Positions 57,727-64,000 of a stretch of DNA of 64,000 nucleotides are shown here, piece after piece. The position numbers were made by a program, and so were the translations under genes. Numbering within the stretch: the first letter of the stretch is position 1; each line of letters starts with the position of its first letter. A model generated the notes under the pieces. The model searched no databases, was not told the DNA's origin, and saw nothing but the letters and a program-made list of their open reading frames with translations. Source of the DNA: Melastoma dodecandrum (Eukaryota; Streptophyta; Magnoliopsida; Myrtales; Melastomataceae); assembly GCA_029817715.1 (NCBI GenBank), contig JARUPY010000090.1, forward strand, positions 1,178,001 through 1,242,000, in the 5' to 3' direction.

Positions 57727-57996
57727 TTACTTCTGCGCCGACGTGTTCAGATGGCGCCGCCTCAGGCCCGCATCGAAGACGGCCCCGCAGCCGGCGCTCA
57801 GCGACGACCTGTTCGAGGCCATACAAGCGAGAAGGCGGTGCTCGTCTGGATAGGCGTCGGAGCAAAGCATGATGGCGTCGCCCGTGCAGGCCGCCTTTTC
57901 ATTGGCCGTGATGCGATAGGGATCGACCGGCGCCGCCTGGGCGGCGGACGTCAGGATCACCAGGCCGAAGACCGACGAGAAAAGGTTGGAACGCAT
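57727..57996 (-). CDS. Secreted cysteine-containing protein (89 aa)
   Basis: The product has a signal peptide (MRSNLFSSVFGLVILTSAAQA) and a mature part with four cysteines in the pattern 'ACTGDAIMLCSDAYPDEHRLLACMASNRSSLSAGCGAVF', like the periplasmic cysteine-rich repeat proteins common in rhizobia. Two disulphides are likely. ATG 57996 starts the signal peptide. Its function is unknown. Confidence 0.75.
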   Translation of the reverse strand: MRSNLFSSVFGLVILTSAAQAAPVDPYRITANEKAACTGDAIMLCSDAYPDEHRLLACMASNRSSLSAGCGAVFDAGLRRRHLNTSAQK

Positions 57997-58404
57997 GCCG
58001 CCCCCGATGAATGCATCTGCAGCCGGAAGGCGAGGTTCACTACCTGCGACCACCTGTATGACTCCTCGCAGGAGATTTCGTTCCTCTGCGCGTGACCGGG
58101 CAGGGTGGGTTATTGTTGCGAAAAGGCCTGAAGGCCGCCTCGAGATCAGAGCAAGACGACCAACTAGACTGGATGCCGACGGCTCTGTCCGTGGGACCGG
58201 TATTGATGGCGTCGGTGCCGTCTTGTCAGGCTTTAAGGCTCAAATGCTGCGTAATCCGCTGATTGCATTAGTGCTACCAGGGACGCGTTTTCGGCGGCCG
58301 AAGCCCGCGTGGGCCGACATCGCCTCGCATTGCTCAATCCGGACGGTCCGACGGGGACGTTCACGCGCTGGGAGAACAGCCCGATCCCGTGGTGACGTAG
58401 ATCG
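57997..58404. other. 408-bp region without a supported gene
   Basis: A plus-strand frame spans it, but it has no ribosome binding site and the composition of a shadow. The base composition is slightly more AT-rich in 58090-58290. Nothing further is recognised. Confidence 0.5.
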
Positions 58405-58635
58405 CTAGAGCGCGCCCGACACGAGCCCGTCGTCGCCACGGCCCGCGCGTGGCGCGTGCTGCGCCAGCAGGGCGGCCTCGGCCTTCAGCCGGTCCGCGAC
58501 GGCGCTGCTGGCCATCTGCCTCTCGCTGCCGACCGGCGTCGGCGCCGGCGCGACGGCGGCTGCGATGAGCAGGATCACATAGATCCCGCCCACCAGGCCG
58601 AGCACGATCGCTGCTGGTCGAAGAAAGGTGTTCAT
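58405..58635 (-). CDS. Small single-helix membrane protein (76 aa)
   Basis: The product 'MNTFLRPAAIVLGLVGGIYVILLIAAAVAPAPTPVGSE...' has one membrane helix near the N-terminus and a polar C-terminal tail 'ADRLKAEAALLAQHAPRAGRGDDGLVSGAL'. The family is unknown. It lies downstream of the other minus-strand genes of this block. Confidence 0.55.
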   Translation of the reverse strand: MNTFLRPAAIVLGLVGGIYVILLIAAAVAPAPTPVGSERQMASSAVADRLKAEAALLAQHAPRAGRGDDGLVSGAL

Positions 58636-58729
58636 GAGGCCCCATGTCCCGTCGCAGACCCGCAACGTGGACTGAGCCGTTTGGTTCTTGCTTTCGTCAC
58701 ATTCTCGCTGCTTCCGCGCGCACGACGGC

Positions 58730-58945
58730 CTACGCCGCCCGCCGGCGCCATTTGTCGAGCGCGACAAGGGCCCAGATGCCTTCGACGAGTCCGAAGGGCC
58801 AGGCGCCCTGCAGGAAGCCGTAGGCCGAGCCGAGCGCGCAGGCGAAGGCGAACGCCAACGTGAACCAATGGCTGCGGGCTTCGAGAGCATAGGTCAGCAG
58901 CATCAGGCTGACCGCGCAGAGGCCGAAGATCGTCAGCGGGTCCAC
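58730..58945 (-). CDS. Small two-helix membrane protein (71 aa)
   Basis: The product has two hydrophobic segments ('LTIFGLCAVSLMLLTYALEA' and 'WFTLAFAFACALGSAYGFLQGAWPFGLVEGIWALVALDKWRRR') and belongs to a class of short proteins annotated only as uncharacterised in Hyphomicrobiales. It lies ten bases after the stop of the hybrid kinase gene and is probably cotranscribed. Confidence 0.75.
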   Translation of the reverse strand: MDPLTIFGLCAVSLMLLTYALEARSHWFTLAFAFACALGSAYGFLQGAWPFGLVEGIWALVALDKWRRRAA

Positions 58946-58955
58946 GGAAGTCGCC

Positions 58956-60587
58956 TCATGCGCGCGCCGGCGGGCTACCGTCGAGCGCGTCGCGCACCTT
59001 GGTCGCCAGAGCCGCCAGCGTGAACGGCTTCGCGAGGCAGGCGGCGTCCGGCGGCTCGGCCTCCGGCGCCGATGCCCGCTCGTATCCCGTCGTGTACACG
59101 ACCTTGATGTCCGGCCGCATCGCGCGCGCCGCCTCCGCGAGCTCGCGGCCGCCCATCTCGGGCATCACGATGTCGGTGAAGATCAGGTCGATCTGCGGCT
59201 GCTGCTCGAGCAGGTGCAACGCCTGGCGCGGGCCGTTGGCCTCGATGACGGCGTAGCCGAGCTCGCGCAGCGCCTCGACGCTCATGTCGCGAACACCCTC
59301 CTCGTCCTCGACGACGAGCACGGTCTCGGCCCGCGACTGCGGCATGTCCGGCGATGCCTCACCCGGAACATCGGCGGTCGTCGCCTCGCCCGCGTGGCGC
59401 GGCAGGTAGAGCCGCACGATGGTGCCGTGGCCGACCTTCGAGGCGATCGTCACGTCGCCGCCCGACTGGCGGACGAAGCCGTAGATCTGGCTGAGCCCGA
59501 GGCCGGTGCCCTTGCCCACCTCCTTGGTCGTGAAGAACGGATCGAACGCGCGCTCGACGATGGCCGCAGGCATGCCGGTGCCGGTGTCGCCGACGGCGAT
59601 CATCACGTAGGCGCCGGAGCTCGCGTCGGCGCGGCGACGGGCCTCCGCCGCATCGATCTCGACATTCGCCGTCGTGAGGGTCAGCTGGCCGCCGTCCGGC
59701 ATCGCGTCGCGGGCGTTGACCGCCAGGTTGAGCAGCGCGCTCTCGAGCTGCACCGGGTCGGCCCAGCAGCGCCACAGATCGCCGCCGCCGACGACCTCGA
59801 CCTCGATCGTCTCGCCCAGCGTGCGCCGCATGAGGCTCGACATGCCGGCGATGAGCGCGTCGACGTCGATCGTCTGCGGCGCCAGCTCCTGCTGACGGGC
59901 GAAGGCGAGCAGCCGCGTGACGAGGTCCGAGGCGCGCCTCGCGCCCTCGCGCGCGCTGTCGAGCGAGCCGATCAGCCGTTCGAAGTCGCTGCGCTCGGCG
60001 CGGCGGCGCGCCATCTCGATCGAGCCGATGACGACGGCGAGCATGTTGTTGAAGTCGTGCGCGATGCCGCCAGTCAGCTGCCCGATCGTCTCCATCTTCT
60101 GCATCTGACGCACCTGCGCCTCGGCCGCCTCGCGGTCGGCGACCTGCTGCTCCAGCGCCGCGGTCCGTTCGGAGACGCGCTGTTCGAGCTCCTCGTTGGC
60201 GCGGCGCAGTCCCGCCTCGGCCCGGGCGGCGCGCCGGACGGCGAGGTTCATCGCGTTGATCAGAGCAATGTCGACGCCGACCGTCAGCGCATAGAAGCCG
60301 AGCGCCAGCCAGCCCAGCGGCCACGGCGGCACGATGCTGCCCGGCGCCGCTATGATGGTGATGTCGGCGACGAGCCCGGCGATCAGCGCGGCGAGGATAC
60401 CGGGAACCAGACCGAAGCAGAAGGTGACGAGGACGACCGGCGGGATGAAGATGACGAACGGAAAGCCTTCCGCCGCCGGGCCGAGCACGACGCGGATGCC
60501 GTAGGAAACCCCCACCGCCGCGGCGGCGGCTGCGACCCCGAGCCAAGGCCGGTCGCGAAGGGGCTGCGTCGAGGTCAAGAGGTTCAT
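58956..60587 (-). CDS. Membrane hybrid histidine kinase with C-terminal receiver
   Basis: The 543-residue protein has four or so N-terminal membrane helices ('LGVAAAAAAVGVSYGIRVVLGPAAEGFPFVIFIPPVVLVTFCFGLVPGILAALIAGLVADI', DUF4118-like). A coiled coil follows ('LRRANEELEQRVSERTAALEQQVADREAAEAQVRQMQKMETIGQLTGGIAHDFNNMLAVVIGSIEMA') with the phospho-His in 'GIAHDFNNML' near residue 180, then HATPase ('LLNLAVNARDAMPDGGQL', 'DTGTGM', 'GTGLGLSQIYGFVRQSGG') and a receiver with Asp in 'DLIFTDIVMPEMGG'. The signal is unknown. The small membrane protein gene follows. Confidence 0.92.
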   Translation of the reverse strand: MNLLTSTQPLRDRPWLGVAAAAAAVGVSYGIRVVLGPAAEGFPFVIFIPPVVLVTFCFGLVPGILAALIAGLVADITIIAAPGSIVPPWPLGWLALGFYALTVGVDIALINAMNLAVRRAARAEAGLRRANEELEQRVSERTAALEQQVADREAAEAQVRQMQKMETIGQLTGGIAHDFNNMLAVVIGSIEMARRRAERSDFERLIGSLDSAREGARRASDLVTRLLAFARQQELAPQTIDVDALIAGMSSLMRRTLGETIEVEVVGGGDLWRCWADPVQLESALLNLAVNARDAMPDGGQLTLTTANVEIDAAEARRRADASSGAYVMIAVGDTGTGMPAAIVERAFDPFFTTKEVGKGTGLGLSQIYGFVRQSGGDVTIASKVGHGTIVRLYLPRHAGEATTADVPGEASPDMPQSRAETVLVVEDEEGVRDMSVEALRELGYAVIEANGPRQALHLLEQQPQIDLIFTDIVMPEMGGRELAEAARAMRPDIKVVYTTGYERASAPEAEPPDAACLAKPFTLAALATKVRDALDGSPPARA

Positions 60588-60657
60588 CGCATTCGCCGCG
60601 CCGAGTAGCTCGGCAGTCTAGGCCATCGTGCGGCAAAGGCCTAGCTGGCGGCCGACG

Positions 60658-61587
60658 TCAGGTTTGGCGCACCACGAAGCGATGGCCGTCCGGGTCTAAC
60701 ACCATGATCGCCGAGGCGCCGTCCGCCTGGGTGACGATGCCGGGCGAGACGAAGCGGGCGTCGATCCGCTCGAGCGCGTCGACGACGGTCGCGAGGTCGG
60801 GTGTCTCCAGCACCACGTGCGTCGCGGCGAGATCGCGCGACGTGGTGGACCCTGAGATCGGGCGACGGTCGCCGACGTGATAGCCGAGCAGCTCGAGATG
60901 CGGCGGCGCGCTTTTCGGCATCAGGCCGGAGACGGTGACGCGAGCCTCCGCCACCGCATCCATGCGCGACTGCTCGGGGCCTTCGTTCTCGGTCTGCGGG
61001 CCGAGCGTCAGGCCGAAGGCGCGCGCGAAGAAATCGATGCTGCGCGCGGTGTCGGCGACGGAGATCGCCGTATGATCGATGCCGAGAAAGAGCCCGTCGC
61101 CGCGCTTGCGCTCCCAGTATGCGGGCCCGCTGCCGGCGGGAAAGGCGAGAAGCTCGAGCGGATGGCCGTCGCCGTCGCGGAACTTGAACGCGGTGACGCC
61201 GCCGGACGATTCGGGGAGCACGACCGGGCCGTCCTCGCTGATCGGCGTGAAGCGCTTCGCTGCCGTCAGCTGCGCGTAGGCCGCATCCATGTCGGAGACG
61301 ATGATCGCGAAATGCTGGAACCACAGGTCGGAGCTGGTGCTGCCGTGCGGATAGGGCGCGCCGGGCGCATCGAAGGCGAGGAGCGACAGGCGCTGCTCGT
61401 CGAGCGCCATGATCGTCTCGCGGACCAGCGCGTCGGGGACGCCGTAGAGCTCGGCCTGCGCGCGGTCGCCGACGCGGCGCTCGAGTGTCACGAAGTCGAA
61501 CGCCTCCTCGAAGAACAGCTCGGCCTCGGTGATGTCGTCGACGACGAGCGCGATCGAGGCGATGCGGGTGATCTCGGGTCCGCTCAC
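60658..61587 (-). CDS. VOC (glyoxalase/dioxygenase-fold) protein with two domains
   Basis: The 309-residue protein has two tandem vicinal-oxygen-chelate modules: 'RIASIALVVDDITEAELFFEEAFDFVTLER' with 'HFAIIVSDMDAAYAQL' and 'FRDGDGHPLELLAFP', then 'GIDHTAISVADTARSIDFFARAFGLTLG' with 'LDPDGHRFVVRQ'. The DGHPLEL and DPDGH motifs carry metal-binding histidines and a Glu. It is the last gene of a three-gene operon with DoxX and SMP-30 proteins. The reaction is unknown, but the set looks catabolic. Confidence 0.85.
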   Translation of the reverse strand: MSGPEITRIASIALVVDDITEAELFFEEAFDFVTLERRVGDRAQAELYGVPDALVRETIMALDEQRLSLLAFDAPGAPYPHGSTSSDLWFQHFAIIVSDMDAAYAQLTAAKRFTPISEDGPVVLPESSGGVTAFKFRDGDGHPLELLAFPAGSGPAYWERKRGDGLFLGIDHTAISVADTARSIDFFARAFGLTLGPQTENEGPEQSRMDAVAEARVTVSGLMPKSAPPHLELLGYHVGDRRPISGSTTSRDLAATHVVLETPDLATVVDALERIDARFVSPGIVTQADGASAIMVLDPDGHRFVVRQT

Positions 61588-61615
61588 GGTCGTCTCCTTG
61601 CCCAGTGACCTGTGT

Positions 61616-62521
61616 CTACGGCCACGTTGCGCCGCGCACGTTGAGGAAGATGGAATAGAGAGCCTGGCCGGCGCAAATGAAAAGGCGGCTGCGGAAGCGG
61701 TCGCCGAAGGCGACGTTGGAGACGACGGGTGCCGGGACCTTGATCTTGCCGAGCAGCTCGCCGCGCGGCGAGATGCAATGCACGCCCTCCGCCGCCGACG
61801 ACCAGAGATTGCCGTGCTCGTCGCAACGAAAGCCGTCGGCGAAGCCGGGGCTCACCTTGTGGAACACCTCGCCGCCGGAAAGCCTGCCATCCGCGGCGAC
61901 GTCGAAGACGCGGATGAATTGTTTCGGCGGCTCGGCGAACAGCTTGCCAGTCTCGGCGATGTAGATCTTGTCCTCGTCGGGCGAGAAACACAGGCCGTTC
62001 GGTTCGTCGAAATCGTCGGCGACGACCGTCAGCGAGCCGTCGCGCGGATCGAACCGCATCACCGCCGGACCGAGCTCGGGCTCCTGGCGCCCACCCTCGT
62101 AGTCCGTCTGCAAACCATAGTGCGGATCGGTGAACCAGATCGTGCCGTCCGACTTCACGACGATGTCGTTCGGCGCGTTGAGCCGCTTGCCCTGATAGCG
62201 GTCGCAGAGGACGGTGACGCTGCCGTCGTGCTCGAGGCGGGTGACGTTGCGGTCGCGATGCGAGCAGGTGATCAGACGCCCCTCGCGATCGCGCGCGTGG
62301 CCGTTGGCGAAGCCGGCCGGCTTGCGCAGGAGCTGCACGCCGTCGGCCTCGCTCCAGCGCATGACGCGGTCGTTCGGCAGGTCCGAGAAGATCAGCATCG
62401 CCATGTCGCCGAACCACACCGGACCTTCGGTCCAGCGGAAGCCGTCGCCGAGCTTCTCGAGCGATGCGTTGGAGAGGACGTAGGTCGCAAAGACCGGGTC
62501 GACGATCTCGAAGCCGTCCAT
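61616..62521 (-). CDS. SMP-30/gluconolactonase/LRE family protein
   Basis: The 301-residue six-bladed propeller reads 'LGDGFRWTEGPVWFGDMAMLIFSDLPNDRVMRWSEADG', 'HDGSVTVLCDRYQGKRLNAPNDIVVKSDGTIWFTDPHYG', 'DFDEPNGLCFSPDEDKIYIAETG' and 'GFADGFRCDEHGNLWSSAAEGVHCISP'. The Glu, Asn and Asp calcium ligands of the family (in EGPVW, NAPND, DGFRCD) are present. Family members hydrolyse sugar lactones. It lies 28 bp before the VOC gene and 17 bp after the DoxX gene. ATG 62521 fits the family start. Confidence 0.92.
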   Translation of the reverse strand: MDGFEIVDPVFATYVLSNASLEKLGDGFRWTEGPVWFGDMAMLIFSDLPNDRVMRWSEADGVQLLRKPAGFANGHARDREGRLITCSHRDRNVTRLEHDGSVTVLCDRYQGKRLNAPNDIVVKSDGTIWFTDPHYGLQTDYEGGRQEPELGPAVMRFDPRDGSLTVVADDFDEPNGLCFSPDEDKIYIAETGKLFAEPPKQFIRVFDVAADGRLSGGEVFHKVSPGFADGFRCDEHGNLWSSAAEGVHCISPRGELLGKIKVPAPVVSNVAFGDRFRSRLFICAGQALYSIFLNVRGATWP

Positions 62522-62538
62522 GGCTCGCTTCCCTGACC

Positions 62539-62997
62539 TTACTTCGCCGGCACGGTCTCGCTGTAGGGCGGCGTCGAGGAGAAGGGATGCTCGAGGACCC
62601 AGCTGACCGAGGCCAGCGGCGCACCGAGCATGATGAAGCCGAGGCCGCCGACCAGCCCGAAGTTCTTCAAGAAATCCCAGAAATGCGTGCGGCCCTTGCT
62701 GTCGCCCGAGGCGAAGAAATCGCCGCAGGCCCAGAACTGGTGATAGAGCAGGGCGGTCACGATGCAGTAGAACGCAAGCAGCGCCGCCGCGGCACGATCG
62801 TAGACGCCAGCGACGATCAGCACCGACGTGCCGACCTCGACGATCATCGCCAGCACGAGCAGCACCGCACCCCCCGGCAGGATGCCGCTGTTCGCCTGCT
62901 TCAGCGCGCCGTTCCAATTGAAGATCTTGTCGAGCGTCGAAAACGGAAAGATCACGACGAGGCATACGCGAAAGAGGATCTGCGCCAGAACGTTCAA
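62539..62997 (-). CDS. DoxX family membrane protein
   Basis: The 152-residue protein has four predicted helices with the DoxX layout ('LAQILFRVCLVVIFPFSTLDKIFNW', 'LLVLAMIVEVGTSVLIVAGVYDRAAAALLAFYCIVTALLYHQFW', 'FLKNFGLVGGLGFIML'). DoxX proteins act in redox processes of the membrane. It is the first gene of the operon with SMP-30 and VOC proteins. Confidence 0.9.
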   Translation of the reverse strand: MNVLAQILFRVCLVVIFPFSTLDKIFNWNGALKQANSGILPGGAVLLVLAMIVEVGTSVLIVAGVYDRAAAALLAFYCIVTALLYHQFWACGDFFASGDSKGRTHFWDFLKNFGLVGGLGFIMLGAPLASVSWVLEHPFSSTPPYSETVPAK

Positions 62998-63151
62998 CTT
63001 ATGCCTCCACGGGACGACGGGCCAAGCTCACGCTCGTTATAGCGCGGCGATGCATCCCGCATGACGGGATGCCCGTGGATGCAGCATTTTTTCTGCCAGC
63101 GGCGCGTGCGGGTCAGCCTGCGCGCAAATCTCGCCGACGGGAGTGGCCGCG

Positions 63152-63760
63152 CTAGCGGCCGCCCTGGATGACGCGCAGATAGGGCCGCATCGTCGGCGTC
63201 GGGTCGCCGAACGACATCGGGCTGACACCCGTCTCCGCGCCGACGGCGAGGGACTGCGGCGCCGCCTCGCGCGCCTCGACGATGCGCAGCGACTTCAGGC
63301 TGAGCGGGCCGATCGGCAGCAGGCCGAGCCAGGCCGGCGTCTCGAGCGGCTTGATGAGGCCGAGGATGCGCGCGTGCGTCTTGCCGTGGTGGCGCAGCGG
63401 CAGGAACATCAGCTCGAAGGCGGCGGCGTCGCGGCCGACGGGCGCCCCGTTGGCGCCGGCCACGACGGGGCAGGCACCGTCCGCCACCGTCATCAGCACG
63501 GCGGCGACGTTGCGGCGCTCGGCGGCCTGCCACAGCGCGAGGAAGTCGCGGCCCTTCTGATCGGCATCGAGCAGGCCGTTGACGCGGGTGCCGGCGAGGC
63601 GGATCGGGAAGCCGCGTGCCAGGTCGACCTCGAGCATGAACGTGTCGGCGAGCACCGAGCGGATCGCCGTCGGTTCGATGTCCGCGCGCTCGGGGGCGCG
63701 CCGGCCGCCGCGCAGCTCGTTCCAATAGGCGAAGAGCTCGCGCGTGGATTGATGTTTCAT
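63152..63760 (-). CDS. PAS_5 domain protein
   Basis: The 202-residue protein is a single PAS_5 (PF07310) domain: 'LFAYWNELRGGRRAPERADIEPTAIRSVLADTFMLEVDLARGFPIRLAGTRVNGLLDADQKGRDFLALW... AFELMFLPLRHHGKTHARILGLIKPLETPAWLGLLPIGPLSLKSLRIV'. Members in other alphaproteobacteria affect motility and cell-cycle signalling (MopJ-like). The start is ATG 63760, overlapping the stop of an upstream ORF by four bases. Confidence 0.88.
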   Translation of the reverse strand: MKHQSTRELFAYWNELRGGRRAPERADIEPTAIRSVLADTFMLEVDLARGFPIRLAGTRVNGLLDADQKGRDFLALWQAAERRNVAAVLMTVADGACPVVAGANGAPVGRDAAAFELMFLPLRHHGKTHARILGLIKPLETPAWLGLLPIGPLSLKSLRIVEAREAAPQSLAVGAETGVSPMSFGDPTPTMRPYLRVIQGGR

Positions 63761-63987
63761 ACTGGCTCTCCAGGCTCCGGCACCGTCGGGCCGCGTCCCG
63801 CTCGAAAGCGCTCGCGGCTCAAAACGACACCGATGCGCGTTCGATCGTGCTGTCCGTCCCTGCGGCAGCAGCCCGTATGCCAGGCGCCGGCGCCTTCGCG
63901 CCGCACAAATTCGCCGCAAAGCCACTTGAGGTTCAACGGCTTGGGGCCGATCATGCCCGCTACACACGCCACGGGAGAGCGCGCCAC
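63757..63987 (-). CDS. Possible small upstream gene of the PAS_5 protein
   Basis: The frame from 63987 (or ATG 63954) encodes a basic, Cys-containing product ('MIGPKPLNLKWLCGEFVRREGAGAWHTGCCRRDGQ...'). It ends in an ATGA overlap with the PAS_5 start, which favours translation, but the composition is Arg-rich and the family is unknown. It may simply be a leader. Confidence 0.35.
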   Translation of the reverse strand: MARSPVACVAGMIGPKPLNLKWLCGEFVRREGAGAWHTGCCRRDGQHDRTRIGVVLSRERFRAGRGPTVPEPGEPV

Positions 63988-64000
63988 GCCGCAGGACCGA

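Overview
The window is 64 kb of a GC-rich alphaproteobacterial chromosome, most likely from the Hyphomicrobiales (Rhizobiales). The evidence is a circularly permuted two-piece tmRNA whose tag reads ANDNYAPVALAA, the alphaproteobacterial SspB adaptor followed by DUF4169 and ribbon-helix-helix genes, a Shemin-type 5-aminolevulinate synthase, a PdhS-like sensor kinase, a PodJ-like polarity protein, a cysteine-free L36 and several small rhizobial families (DUF6894, DUF7832, DUF2937). No species can be named from the sequence alone.

Layout. 1-7 kb: the start of a PaaK-like CoA ligase, DUF2937, a CobW GTPase with a WD40 partner, SCO, a lipase-like hydrolase, and an MFS transporter gene broken by an in-frame amber codon. 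6.6-13.9 kb: a class III aminotransferase, trmB, a YgjP-type metallopeptidase, hpf, ptsN, a receiver protein, glucokinase and a bestrophin-like channel. 14-20 kb: carbonic anhydrase, a TIGR04222 membrane protein, a CPBP protease, then ssrA directly upstream of sspB, and an SDR/MarR pair. 20-33 kb: two large sensor kinases, glycerate kinase, a PodJ-like protein, MerR, mscL, a receiver protein and a small XRE protein.

33.3-35.6 kb is the most unusual chromosomal locus. A cluster of structured RNAs precedes a TROVE/vWA gene, the bacterial Ro60 orthologue. One RNA folds as a circularly permuted tRNA with its acceptor stem closed by a GNRA tetraloop, which is the architecture of bacterial Y RNAs (YrlA). 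Two further RNAs in the cluster share its GACGAA motif and GNRA-capped stems.

38,155-51,957 is an integrated genomic island. It sits at the 3' end of tRNA-Glu(CTC) and is bounded by a 17-bp direct repeat. A tyrosine integrase lies at the right end, and TGGCGACA arm-type repeats lie inside both ends (two left, five right). The cargo has more AT-rich codon use than the host: a hypothetical gene with an XRE-ImmA/IrrE gene, a 1.2-kb array of ~45-bp tandem repeats, a single-chain nuclease-methyltransferase, a serine resolvase, a three-gene cluster with a putative RHH regulator, and an arsR-arsC-acr3-arsH arsenic operon.

52-64 kb is host chromosome again: a transglutaminase-like gene, an RsbQ-like hydrolase overlapping a PAS histidine kinase, a run of small rhizobial genes with a decayed DUF2625 gene, a hybrid kinase, a DoxX/SMP-30/VOC operon and a PAS_5 protein. 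The genes work as housekeeping modules (ribosome rescue and SsrA-tag proteolysis; ribosome hibernation and PTS-Ntr; haem synthesis), sensory modules, and one mobile island carrying restriction-type and arsenic functions.
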